DNA from: Phymatolithon calcareum
Lineage: Eukaryota; Rhodophyta; Florideophyceae; Hapalidiales
NCBI GenBank assembly: GCA_977006965.1
Contig: OZ345375.1
Coordinates: 2,480,001-2,544,000 of the forward strand
Direction: 5' to 3'
DNA: 64,000 nt
Positions 12,101 through 20,599 of the stretch are shown here, one piece after another (position 1 is the stretch's first letter; each line of letters begins with the position of its first letter). The translations under genes were made by a program, and so were the position numbers. The notes beneath the pieces were generated by a model. The model saw only the letters and a program-made list of their open reading frames with translations. It was not told the DNA's origin and ran no database searches.

Positions 12101-13575
12101 TTGTTTTCCATATAGAAGGCAAGAAGATCATTTATCTTTCCCTTTCGTGCGATATATCGTCTCATCGTGGCTCTCTTCTGTGCATCTGTCATTGGGTTAG
12201 TAAAAATAATCAATAATTTATCTTCCTCTTTAATGAGCTCGTTGATGCCTTCTTTTATGACATCTGGCTGAGAGGAAAATACAATGAAGTGACTTTTAAT
12301 GAACCTATGCTTTCCTCCACGTGCTATAATAGTATGACCTTTAATGTTAGTGAGGGATGTAAGTCTTTTCTCCGTCACTGTTGCATCATTGATTGATTTT
12401 GGGAGTAGACCTATAGTGAACCCATTCGCAATGGAGAATTTCGGTGGATTGCTATTTTCGTATTCGGAACCGCGGTTTAAAGAGTTGTAGCATTTATTGC
12501 AAACTCTAATTCTGAAGATGTTTTCGATACTTCTATCTTCTTCAACGCCCTGTTTCGATAGGAGTGTATTTTTAAGCTCAGGAATATATCCGGATATATC
12601 GTAAAAGCTTTTCAACTGTTCTGGTAAATCTGCAGATGGAGCAAGGCGATTCAAACATCTAGAATAGAAGTCTTTGCTAGGTTCTCGAAGAGGACATAGA
12701 TTCTCTCTTGTGCGTGAATCGTATACAGCACATACTTTTTGTTCCATAAAAGTACCTGTAAGCATATTTCGGCATTCTTCATGAATGGCTCGTTTTGTCT
12801 CTTCTGAAACTGCTGAAAAAGATTGATTTTCAGTCAATTTTGCTAATTTTTCCTCTGAAAGAAGCTCAAGACCTGCAGAATCTATTGTAAAGCGCACATT
12901 TTTCTGCAGTTTACCAAATGGAAGGGTTGGAAGAGTTTTATTCATTTTTACTAATTTTTCCTCAGGGGGAAGATCGAGAATTGCAGAATCTGTAGAAGAA
13001 GATACGTTTTCCTTTACTGTAGCAAACGGGAGAATCGGAACAGATTTCTCCTCCTTAAAGTTTGAAAGTGCGGTTCGCTCGATTCTGGGAGCTAATTTAA
13101 TTGAATAATTGCATTCATCGTAATATGCTGGTTCTGTCCCTGCTGAAATCTCTGAAAATCGTTTATTTTTATTCATTCTTTCTTCCTCTGGGCGAGAATC
13201 TAAAGATACAGAACCTTTTGAAAAGTACATGTTGTTTTGGGGTATATTAAAGGGAAAGATTGGAATTGATTTCGTTTCTCTCGTGACCAGAAGTGCGTTC
13301 TGCTCGATTTGAGGAGCTAATTTAATTGTAGAATTCCTTGCTTCATGCAAAACTCTGTGATTAACTTTTGAAGCTAATTTAACTGGAGAAAATATTCCCT
13401 CTTGAAAAGCGGTATTATTGATCTTCGGAGAAATTCGGATTGGGAAGTTGCATTTGTAATCATATTGGATAATATCGCCAGATATCTTAACTTTCGGAAA
13501 GATTGGAGAAGATTTTTTAATTTTTTTGGGTCCTTTTGAGGACGTTTTCGTACCGGTTTTTCTTTTCCTTCCCAT
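6187..13575 (-). CDS. Helitron Rep-helicase protein with C-terminal OTU-like protease
   Basis: This is a rolling-circle transposase-helicase of 2462 residues in one uninterrupted frame. After a basic N-terminus (GRKRKTGTK) there is a Cys-pair domain around residue 358 (VCNKCYNSL) resembling DUF6570, which is often fused to Helitron proteins. The Rep HUH motif is LHVHLIVF (His862, His864), and a YTIKYVVK block has the two tyrosines Tyr1127 and Tyr1131. The Pif1-type SF1 helicase shows Walker A GEGGTGKS (Lys1646), Walker B VIWDEIS, GDFAQLPP and a late THKLQGTT motif. A C-terminal OTU-like Cys protease has GDGNCW (Cys2271) and GNHFQC (His2440). I chose the ATG at 13575 because the frame upstream consists of pentanucleotide repeat. 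No stop or missing key residue was seen, so the protein may be functional. OTU domains are known in the Helitron2/Helentron branch. The element ends are not resolved. Confidence 0.9.
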   Translation of the reverse strand: MGRKRKTGTKTSSKGPKKIKKSSPIFPKVKISGDIIQYDYKCNFPIRISPKINNTAFQEGIFSPVKLASKVNHRVLHEARNSTIKLAPQIEQNALLVTRETKSIPIFPFNIPQNNMYFSKGSVSLDSRPEEERMNKNKRFSEISAGTEPAYYDECNYSIKLAPRIERTALSNFKEEKSVPILPFATVKENVSSSTDSAILDLPPEEKLVKMNKTLPTLPFGKLQKNVRFTIDSAGLELLSEEKLAKLTENQSFSAVSEETKRAIHEECRNMLTGTFMEQKVCAVYDSRTRENLCPLREPSKDFYSRCLNRLAPSADLPEQLKSFYDISGYIPELKNTLLSKQGVEEDRSIENIFRIRVCNKCYNSLNRGSEYENSNPPKFSIANGFTIGLLPKSINDATVTEKRLTSLTNIKGHTIIARGGKHRFIKSHFIVFSSQPDVIKEGINELIKEEDKLLIIFTNPMTDAQKRATMRRYIARKGKINDLLAFYMENNALYKCLERNGREICRLQNISSSAQSELDNINTVYYIDDRMSAEEISENQSNIRRPTVLDSAQNPDEETIIRQDASLFTNEEATEPITTLKMATAQVIDVQQAGKLLPANSPNFFGRLFPHLFPFGYGHPDVSRNVSVSLEECVKHYLKLSSRRFSQDETFPLIAFDIVSRKRAMSHISLSCRLNPKEIEILNEVSASDLAGQLQQETRKREILKNGHKFTEKTMNHGGKRLLRRVNAVLGKTYATNEERKIYQRKAWSMAAKYHSAAMFITVTPNENGNATVAFFAGDINRDNLISITENDIPCNASRIEIAGRDPVSCDLFFTNILELITGPMIGFDMKTKLPRKQGGLFGVPKAFMGGIENQGKGTLHVHLIVFLAGFPNNSDEIMLLLKTDKDFRDRMNSYIDSVIKSSAINSESELECPNCFSKGTIEPTKISKIAYSRNLKFETPPETSKCKTCQNSFGGDVVIRHNLRRMKMQLFEQSASHTLGNNCSDVLSLSTVDSVGKYEKEEDRKVAIKSAVPRISSTPDKTSSPEDLLVHAIFMIELLLLNQNLRWKHAASCFKKSSNCKEGFCRYNFPRLANHLTEIDEFGSITGKRTLGSEYINSFNSVLLHVIRSNHDVRFLLCCAHEIYYTIKYVVKDQFTIDNIAAITIASYTKRLGKETALKKDISATRTVYGRIASMAYARSDLVEVGAVTAVHYLLHGTTFVCSHDFQSLHLGRHLYDLDEVESDIGLIPYGNSYIAFNVTLNYTLRPLELEKICLYDYTEGFLISKDIPKDIDSNPDCMRLHPNRPFYATKVVKRRKVKVISDIIGPRIPDLYEISDEEMEKYAKIALLLFKPYRSKVNILQQFKTFKEAFQNFKNSVQYKNSQAAHILSNMQQYYIGKRRAQEMRAEQRENWALQHENPFELDSDASVVEDDDIDTLEETSGDDQEECTPIDLQQFTSQLHSGSVQRILESIIDEININERIANSTRERDVRSLRAMRSVVRRHVGKQISRAENEKAVSYWPFRERKLNSNSNTRVLSKDIEASYESIILQDCKALNSKKMELNVSAKNSKKETVVRLLEDAIKSKHESENQYIDNNCSGKLAETINSSIDQVTNRFTLNERQTIAFRIAGSYLLDSFKRSLLRNSPGKPLRMHLSGEGGTGKSRIVEAIRFLAIGWGYPDAVVTVAPTGIAAVLVDGETVHSKLQIFQNKKPTMKQLEEWSRVYMVIWDEISMTGQTLFSKAMKKIKAFLGTEKGSDARIHIVTAGDFAQLPPCFEKFVFSPPAFVETSSFLLDSVSKAGKESSVRGSTSRKSNANVTNITGYHIWQSFKTVVKLKENMRHRSDPSYGSILKRLRTGDQTVQDFEVLNTRFLDPLCPTSEVQKQFRNRQEKNVSFPIAVQANRSRHSINWLSTSEISQNSSEVEIPIVCPAQFSATKRGAKPTMEQLEDLLKLGDNKLQRLSPLLPIFPGMRVFITQNICPKLGLANGSVGTVLGCQFPENVAFRTILVKGAPMKISSTIPEVVFVSVEQAKLKKRFPNIPEIYPNNTIPILPYSVTVRVSCIRNRNFSIKVTQIPISPSFAATTHKLQGTTCDAILSYSVNEPGRQPTSLYVLASRVKTLEGLFLCKKLTEEDFKYFRPSQEVLNEEERLDELCTRTLENFMNGKIFPDEVNNEIQNLTRVEENDREETIIDLYPPKNIEKREKNVIHQSVKIPSHNISDFGSSCFELLVPHFHSQTVMRINSVHRLLVSCNFRDPALPISSLITDGVSRHPTLWKPVDVPGDGNCWIYATVLSIYYCTLSLGNALYLNPQDCRRKISSLLSEVSKSDEQKKHSFLRNMNLLSSRRGVALQQFSTAIGYNNSLEMLSSFLKIGTPNICLWAADIGDEMNLLSLILNQSIISYSPSSTRTHQSTLDLNSTIGPLSPTSVYSPYPDITLEKAAVPFQIPILFSDGNHFQCLIPPSDFDIFSLPSWDFNT

Positions 13576-13585
13576 AATAGAGATA

Positions 13586-13879
13586 TTGTTTTGTTTTGTT
13601 TTGTTTTGTTTTGTTTTGTTTTGTTTTGTTTTGTTTTGTTTTGTTTTGTTTTGTTTTGTTTTGTTTTGTTTTGTTTTGTTTTGTTTTGTTTTGTTTTGTT
13701 TTGTTTTGTTTTGTTTTGTTTTGTTTTGTTTTGTTTTGTTTTGTTTTGTTTTGTTTTGTTTTGTTTTGTTTTGTTTTGTTTTGTTTTGTTTTGTTTTGTT
13801 TTGTTTTGTTTTGTTTTGTTTTGTTTTGTTTTGTTTTGTTTTGTTTTGTTTTGTTTTGGTTTGTATTGTTTTGTTTTGT
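13586..13879. repeat. (TTTTG)n microsatellite, about 58 units
   Basis: Nearly pure TTTTG pentanucleotides, (CAAAA)n on the Helitron coding strand, end ten bases before the Helitron ATG. Two imperfect units near 13856-13865 break the array. With a period of five, every frame stays open, so the long CFVLF and KTKQN peptides it yields are artefacts. Confidence 0.95.
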
Positions 13880-14187
13880 AGTGGATCCGAAACTTCGTGA
13901 TTTCTGCTTGCGAAGTGTTGGAGTTTGGCGTTTGTCTCGATTTGATAAGAATCGAAAAGAAGGAACCGTTTCAATCGTTTCAGATGTTTTCAAATGGCGT
14001 ATATTCGGAGGCAGTAGTGGAGCGAGAACGGCACGATTACTGTTCACGAAGTTATGTGGAGTTGGGCGTTGGAGTTCGTTGTTTGTCTTGATTTCAGAGG
14101 TGTCTAGAACAATTGAGCGGGCTTTGTAGCACAGAAAGCGTGAAGATTTGCAACTTTACAGGGTGTAATAAACGCATCCTTTGGACA
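13880..14187. other. Spacer upstream of the Helitron gene
   Basis: No gene is recognised. This would contain the Helitron promoter and 5' end, but I could not define a terminus. Confidence 0.35.
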
Positions 14188-14370
14188 GGATTGCTTCGTT
14201 TCCTGCCAATTTTCTTTAGAGAAGTGGCAGGAGGCATAGTTCAAATTACGTAATTACTATATCACAGCATTTTCAGCATGGGTCATCTCTGGCTATTGTC
14301 GCGCAAATCATCCATTCTCGTTTCCAGTCGAATTCGCCCTAATCTCACAATGAATATTCACCTCAACGAT
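14188..14370 (+). repeat. Repeat A, copy 1 (decayed)
   Basis: Diverged copy of the unit that contains CCTGCCA, TTTAGAG and AGTGGCAGGAGG followed by a TTCGAATT-like box, AGAATTGTCAGCATGG and GGCTATTGTCGC. The same order recurs at about 14450, 16510, 17030, 28855 and 29240. Confidence 0.65.
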
Positions 14371-14399
14371 TAATCTTTTGCCGCAAGCAGAGACAGCTC

Positions 14400-14643
14400 C
14401 CACCACCGAGTTACCGACAGTGTCCATTTCATTGCTTCTTGTCCTGCCAATGTTCTTTGGAGCAGTGGCAGGAGGTACCGTTACATGCTCAGTTCGAATT
14501 GCGTAACTACTGCATCATAGAATTGTCATCATGTTCCATCTCTGGCTATTGTCGCTAACATCACCCATTGTAGTATTCAATCGCATCCACACTAAGATCA
14601 CACTGAATATCTATCTGAACTCAACCAACACTGATTACAATTT
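14400..14643 (+). repeat. Repeat A, copy 2, left part
   Basis: A better preserved copy. TGGAGCAGTGG (14458-14468) resembles a Pol III A box and AGTTCGAATTG (14491-14501) a weak B box, 33 bp apart start to start. CCTGCCA...TGGCAGG forms a small inverted repeat. The unit is cut at 14643 by a TIR element and resumes at 15253. Confidence 0.65.
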
Positions 14644-15252
14644 AACACACCCGTCGCCTAAGAGTGGAACCGTGATTTGCACGTCCGAAAAAGTCATCTA
14701 CGCTAAATCGAATTCTGAATTAAATGATTTTTCTATCCTTCGAAATGGAACATTTTTTTAGATATTGATCTTGAAAAGCAGGACCTGCGCTGTTTCCTTT
14801 TCACTCCACAATGCTCCAAAAAAAGGCGTCCATCACTGTTTCATGGTGCTTCGGAAAAATGGCAAATAACTTGAAGCAGACGTTTTTCCAGGAATATTGC
14901 TCGAAAATCATGTATCATAAGCAACGAGTAGGAGATTAGAAATGAAATGTGGAAACTAAAGGGATAATAGTGAGCTCCCTCTTCGATAGTGGAAGGTGCC
15001 CACCACTTTGTTCACAATTTCCCCATCACCTCAAGTTATCTGTCTTTCCTGCGGAAGGCAGGTTTTCATCGCTCTCCTTAGCTCCAAGGATTTTCTTAGG
15101 CGGAAAAATAACGCCGTAGTGTTACCAAGCTCGACCTCCGATTTCCAAAGAACCGAACAATTTGTGATCGGTCAATATTTTATAAAATTCATGCCTTTCG
15201 GAACCCTTTGAAAGGTACTTTTTGGTGCCCACTCTTAGGCGACAGGTGTGTT
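14644..15252. mobile_element. 609-bp TIR element (MITE-like) inserted in repeat A
   Basis: The ends 14644-14667 and 15229-15252 are 24-bp inverted repeats with one mismatch; the inner part is CGCCTAAGAGTGG and its complement. Uninterrupted repeat A copies at about 17219 and 29427 run directly from ACGATTTA into CTGAAAACTATAT, so they show the empty site. No transposase is encoded. The interior has no recognisable gene. Confidence 0.75.
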
Positions 15253-15510
15253 CAAAATATGAAAACTATATCGATGTTTCTCAATTCTGGCAACTAAAAA
15301 GCGGAACACTTCAATAATTGTGCAAGTTGATAGCATTTTTAGGAAACTGCATGCTAAGAACTAAACGAAAGACTAACATAAGTCCGTTGTTCTTGTTTTT
15401 ACTGAAACTAGTAATCACGTCTGTCCGACTGCCAAACGGCAGAGAAGGCGTTTTAGAAGATCCCCCTCGTGCACGGAATGTGATTTGCAGCGCAATAGTG
15501 AAAAATTAAT
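15253..15510 (+). repeat. Repeat A, copy 2, right part
   Basis: Continuation of the interrupted copy, matching 29440-29690. It includes a decayed version of the small ORF that starts MSVRLPNGGEGV at 29605; here it begins with ACG instead of ATG (about 15417). Confidence 0.6.
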
Positions 15511-16400
15511 ATATGCCTTCAATGAAATGACTTGCGTGCTTCGTAGAATGCAATGCAGAACTCCTTCCAGCTGACCCATCTCGCCTTGTTTAGCTCTACA
15601 CTCATGCCACATAGGTGGGTGCATACGTCTCATCCATGTACGGAATCACATTCATGATCGAGTTTGATTCTGTAAATGTGCTGTCAGATCGGCTTCGTCT
15701 CAAGACGCTGCGCGACGGAAAAATAAGTACAAGATATCCGAAAACAGACCGCACTAGCCCCATCACCGAATGGATTTGGGGCAGGTAATTTCCCAGCAAA
15801 CGAAAGGATTCATGAACAGCGACACTGCCAATTGCCACCAATACTCGTGCCTTGATTCTTTTTGAAATTAGTTCCACATCTATCTACACCATGGCACACT
15901 ACAGTAATCAAACGTACATATACGACACCACAGCTTATCTCATTGGCAACTTTTTGAAAACACAAATACGGGATTTGTGCGTGTTAAACCTGTCACGTTT
16001 TGGGCACATGTCACGTTTTGTGTAGTCGCAAACACAGTTTTTCTCACTGGGGCCTTCCTCAAACACAAAATAAGCTGCGACGTATTTGGGGAGAGCGTGA
16101 CTGATTTTTGTGCTTTTTAACCTTTGCGTGATCTGAAACACAAAATTTTGCGCGTCATTAGTACTAAAGACTATATCGTGTCCCGATGACAAACAATCTA
16201 CTGGATATTGCAGATATTAACCACTAATGTTCACTCACGCATTAAAGGGACCAGTACAAGCACTATTCATGTACAAGATACTCATTCTTGTTTGCCTTAT
16301 CAACATCAACATCATCTACACTCCCTAATAGCACGTCAGATGTGCCCCACAATTAGACAACAGAGATAGTCTTTATCGGTAAGGAAAAATTGTCTCTGTT
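15511..16400. other. Unassigned stretch
   Basis: I recognise no gene. A TGTCCCGATGA block at 16179-16189 with the following CTGGATATTG resembles the hairpin region at 21975-22015. Confidence 0.35.
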
Positions 16401-16725
16401 CGCAGATTCCACCACCGAGTCACCGACAGGGTCCGTTTCTTCTCTACCACCGCTCGCTTAGCCTACATCCTTTCTGCCTCCCTGCATCCTTCGGACGTGA
16501 TTACTTCGTGTCCTGCCAGTATTCTTTAGAGCAGTGGCAGGAGGTACCGGTATATACTCAGTTCGAATTTCGTAACTACGATGTCATAGAATTGTCAGCA
16601 TGGGCCGTCTCTGACTGTTGTCGCTCAAATCACCCATTCTCGTTTCCGCTCGAACCCTCCTTATTCTCACTCGAATATTCACATGAAATCAACTATCACT
16701 GATTACTTCCAGATCTACCGACATT
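16400..16725 (+). repeat. Repeat A, copy 3
   Basis: Contains the CACCGAGTCACCGACAG lead-in, CCTGCCAGTATTCTTTAGAG, AGTGGCAGGAGGTACC, CAGTTCGAATT and the downstream block ending near CATCACCCATTCTCGTTTCC-like sequence. No coding capacity is seen. Confidence 0.65.
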
Positions 16726-16889
16726 AATCCCAACTATTCACGTACGTATTAGAGGGACAATTGCGAGTACTCTTCGCATGCACGATACACATTCTCAATT
16801 GCACTTTCACCATCAACATCTTCTATACTTCCTAATAGGACGTCCGGCATGCCCGACATTTCGACAACGGTGGAAATCTTTGGCCCTAA

Positions 16890-17290
16890 GAAGCGACAGT
16901 TTCCACCACCGAGTCACCGACAGTGTCCGTTTCCTCTCTATAACAGCTCGATCAGACTACAACCTCTCTGCGCCCGACCATAGTTACGTGTACTCCTTCC
17001 TCAATCCCTTCGACATGATTTTTTCGTGTCCTGCCTATGTTATTTAGAGCAGCGGCAGGAGGTACCGCTACATGCTCAGTTAGAATTTCCGAACTAATAT
17101 ATCAAAGAATTGTCGACATGGGCCATCTCTGGCTATTGTCGCTCATATCACCCGTTCACGTTTCCACTCGCATCCACCCTAAGATCACACTGAATATCTT
17201 ATTGAACTCAAACATCACTGATTACGATTTACAGCATCTGAAAACTATATCGTTGTTTTTAAAGTCTGGCGATTAGAAAACGGTACACTT
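16890..17290 (+). repeat. Repeat A, copy 4 (gives the empty site of the 14644 element)
   Basis: Same order as the other A copies. It continues through GATTACGATTTACAGCATCT into GAAAACTATATCG without insertion. It passes into repeat B at about 17325. Confidence 0.65.
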
Positions 17291-17324
17291 TCGGTAATGC
17301 TCCAGGTTGGTGATCATTACTGCT

Positions 17325-17611
17325 TGATGTATGCGCCTCCTAGTACTATTAAGAGCACTCGCAAAAACTGTCGCTCCCTGGTTCCGTAACTGCTATGTTG
17401 GTTTTCTCTTTAAAGGTCATCTCTACCATGAAGCCTTACACATTGCGTTATATGAACAGCTTTGTAACAAAGGTTAGTCTAGAATGTAAACCGTTTACTC
17501 AGTCTTTGCGTTGAGAATTTTTGAAGCATCGAAACGCAGCACTGAAGATATTCTCGAGTCTATAAATGGTTTTATGCATAGGACCTTAAGTAAAGAAAGT
17601 TGACTCACAAG
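17325..17611 (+). promoter_or_regulatory. Repeat B segment serving as promoter of the 17612 gene
   Basis: TCTATAAATGG at 17559-17569 is a TATA-like box about 50 bp before the start codon at 17612. This whole segment recurs upstream of decayed versions of the gene at about 26800, 31580, 34040 and 37310. Confidence 0.5.
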
Positions 17612-18656
17612 ATGGAATCATCATCGAAAGTACATTTACGATCGACATCGACAAAATCCGCAAACCGCTCTGAAAAGGGATCTTTAATGTCTGGGCCTAA
17701 CAAGAAAAAACATCCCCGTGCCGGAGTGTCATCGCGCACAATTGAGAAGCTCCCACCTGAAGAAGAGAACCTTACCGCCTTCAAGCCAGTTCCAGAACCG
17801 CGCCCCCTAATGGTTTCCACACCCTCTGTTAATGTGGTAACACTGTCCCCTCTCAAGATATTCATGCAAAAGATTGAACATCTAAAAGCGGAGACCCTCA
17901 GTTCATTCGATGTCAAAGAAGCCAAATTCGTTTTTGGAGATATGAGGAGCGACCAACAGGTCTATTTAGTTGACAAAGCGTCCGAGAGAATCAAACTTTT
18001 TACAATTGAAGGGGAGGTCACGGATGCTACACTCTTTCCGCATCAATTTTCCTGTAACCGCCCTGCAGGGGCGAAACTAGACCGCTACCGTATCGTCATT
18101 GACCTTGCAACTGATGATCTACTCGGTGCGCATGACGTATTCGGAAAGTTTGGGCGCCTTTTCAACACTCCTGAAAACATGTCTGAGTTGGCAAGATTGA
18201 ACAAGATCAAAGTGGCGGATATTCACGTCAGTACACATGGTAAGCAAGCTCACTCTTTGCACATGTTGTATCCTATCGAAATTGTTCACTCTTATTTTCC
18301 TAACATCTCCCACAGGTCCGAATGTTGACAATTTCATGATTTTCAACAACGCTGCTTCTCCTCACAAACCGAGGAATCAATCTTCGTTCTTTCTAATTCC
18401 CGAAACAACCTCTGAAATACAGAAACCGGGAAGCTTTTTTGCGTGCCCAACTCCTCTCGTGCTTGACGAGTGCGACAAGCAGCAAAATGATGCGAGCGGA
18501 ATCGATGGGCAGCACGTGTGCGTCTGGTTTCATGTCGTTGGTTCGTTTTACTTAAAAGGGCTGCACATTAAGCCGCGAATGGTACTCGTCAAAAAGAAAT
18601 TCTCGGAAGGTGCTGTGCCATTGTCTAAGAAGCTCAAAATGGAAATATTGATCTAA
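17612..18656 (+). CDS. Two-exon gene of unknown function, 322 residues
   Basis: Exon 1 is 17612-18239 and exon 2 is 18316-18656. The 76-nt intron has GTAAGC at 18240 and CCCACAG ending at 18315, in phase 1. The spliced frame is open to the TAA at 18656. The first 80 residues are basic and Ser/Pro-rich (KSANRSEKGSLMSGPNKKK), which would fit a nuclear protein (inference). The middle and C-terminal parts look globular (HVCVWFHVVGSFYLKGLHI). I recognise no family. It is the only intact member of a repeated unit: a decayed copy at 37350-37800 shares EEEN, TAFK, RPL and VSTPS-like stretches, and 5'-end scraps exist at 26860-27000 and 31620-31650. AATAAA near 18803 could be its polyadenylation signal. 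It could be transposon-encoded rather than a host gene. Confidence 0.65.
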
Positions 18657-18839
18657 AGTGTTGCTGTTGATGTCCATAATAATAGCCTGACTCGATATCC
18701 GAAACTGTATCGAGTGCCTGGGGATTCAGGACAGATTAAGTAGTTTTTTTAATTGTGTTGTACACTACGCAAGGACAGTCAAGGGAAGAATATGAAAAAC
18801 AAAAATAAAAAATTACGCGTGCATACACATTGAGTATAG

Positions 18840-19096
18840 ACAGCCGTATTCAGATTGCCAAGTGCTTGGCGGAGCAGGCGAGCATGCTTCGACTCGCGGT
18901 ACCATTAACGCCCCAACCCTTGCACACGGTATGCCACTGAGAGGTAAACTGCCGCGCAAAGCTCGCGCCGTTGTTCAGGTTGGCGTATCCATCGCAACCG
19001 AACTTTCGGCCACCGCCGCAGAAGTAGCCTCGTCTCTACCGGAATGTGTGTCGTGCGACTGGACGACTGCCGAAACAGGGGAAGGCCACATTTCAT
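18840..19096 (-). pseudogene. Kinesin motor-domain fragment, copy 1 (badly decayed)
   Basis: The minus strand reads ELCAAVYLSVAYRVQGLGR, then a stop, then WYRESKHARLLRQALGN. The kinesin motor signature at this place is PYRESKLTRLLxxSLGGN, so this is a degenerate C-terminal motor fragment. It is homologous to the longer fragment at 37895-38134, and both lie downstream of a copy of the 17612 gene. Confidence 0.55.
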
Positions 19097-19925
19097 GCCA
19101 AGATGAAAGTGATTGAGCTACCTTCTCATTACTGGATACCATTCTCTGACACCGCTGGAGGCTGCTTATGCAAGAGATAAGTCACCTGCTGCGGGAGGCT
19201 CAGCAACATGTGATTTGAGTTGAGCACGCCCGTTTTGGGCCGATTATGTTTGACGCCATTGACTTAAGGGATGACATAGGTTCTAATATAGAGGAGCACT
19301 TGACAAAGATGTGAGGAGCAATTCGAGGGCTTCGGTGTAACCACGTACGGTTAAAACTTGCGAATGTAACACGCGTGGTAAGACTTGACGGGCATAACGT
19401 CTCTATGCGCGTACAGGATAGTAAACACAGAGGAACGTGCGAAGTACACAGATGACTCCTTGGCCGACTCTCACGTGAAAGAAACACCACTATCATGTTT
19501 GACTAAAATGTTGTCGGACTGTTCAACAGTACTGGACAGTACATGGCTCGGAGAGCGCGTTGTGCCAAGTTTACATCCTGTGTATCTGATCGTTCTTAAT
19601 TCCGCAGATTGACATTTTCACCATATCCTACAAGCACTGTGTGTACGAAGGGCTGTTTCGATGGCCATATGAGGGGGCCTAGCACTACATTTGCACACAT
19701 ATAATAAGTAGGAAGTACTGTAGCGTCCCTCACCAAAAGAGTTAGGCTATAGTCTGCGATAGCGCTGGCAGGACAATCACCACGGCGAAGTACTGCATCG
19801 GTTGCATTCTCACGCAACGAAGTATCCTAATATTTCGTTGCCTGCATCCACTCAGGGTCATAGTCAAACCGTATGAGCTGCTGCCAGGTACCTCACGCGG
19901 AGACGTGTTTCGATGAAGACAGAAC
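19097..19925. repeat. Downstream part of the gene-bearing repeat unit; no gene seen
   Basis: 19240-19570 aligns with 38520-38890 (shared GACATAGGTTCTAATATAG-like and ACTGGACAGTA blocks) and partly with 34080-34150. No intact frame is seen. The rest to 19925 is unassigned. Confidence 0.45.
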
Positions 19926-20125
19926 GCGATGACCACTTACAATTTCGTCACAGACAGATCCGCGCGTCTGTCCATAAAATTGTTTAAAAGCCCTCCAACC
20001 CTTCGGGCTTCTCCTTCGCATCCGGCAGCGAAGCGGCATTCACCGGCCTCATATCCACCGCAAACAGCCCACTACCACAACGCAATATCTCGTAGTCCAT
20101 GCTCGTTCGCTGATGTCACCCGACA

Positions 20126-20593
20126 ATGCCCATCGGCAAAGATATTAGCGAAAGCGGACCGCCCACCCGAAGTGCTGCTGCCCCAGTCCCGATGGCCACC
20201 TCCTCAGCGGCTGCGCCGCCTTCGATGCGGTCCGGAGAAGAACGAGCTGAAACCTTGCCACGCAGTCGCAAATGGAGTCGTTCGTTGCGCTCGGATTTAT
20301 TATCATCGATTTGCATCACGAGATCTTCCGGTAGCGGACGTGGTCTTCGATACGGCGTAAAGGGTGTACCCGGAAGAAAACGGGCGCGCGCACCGAGTAG
20401 ACTTCCCACAGATGAAGCGCTCGGAGAGGCGAATATTGCGATCTGGCACATGCTCTTGCAGCCGGCTTCAGAGCCGCGACCGATTTCGCGAGCGAGAATA
20501 GTACGATCGTCGCTGCCCGCCACAACCTCAAAAGAGATGGATGAACTTGTAGGGCTGGCGAGTGTGGACGCTGTGCTTGCGGATCCGATGTGA
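20126..20593 (+). other. GC-rich block with a 155-codon open frame of doubtful status
   Basis: This block is GC-richer than its surroundings and open on both strands: plus 20126-20593, rich in Ser/Arg/Pro, and minus 20523-20116. Neither product resembles a family I know, and I cannot say which strand was coding, if either. The plus frame ends where the GMC oxidoreductase pseudogene begins to be readable. Confidence 0.3.
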
Positions 20594-20599
20594 GGGGAC

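Noticed and set aside
13576-13974. N-terminal extension of the Helitron protein to 13974
   Set aside because: It starts at a TTG codon and consists mainly of the pentanucleotide array; the ATG at 13575 is a better start.
13517-14129. Long open frames on both strands across the TTTTG array
   Set aside because: A five-base repeat without a stop word is open in all six frames; the peptides are pure CFVLF or KTKQN repeats.
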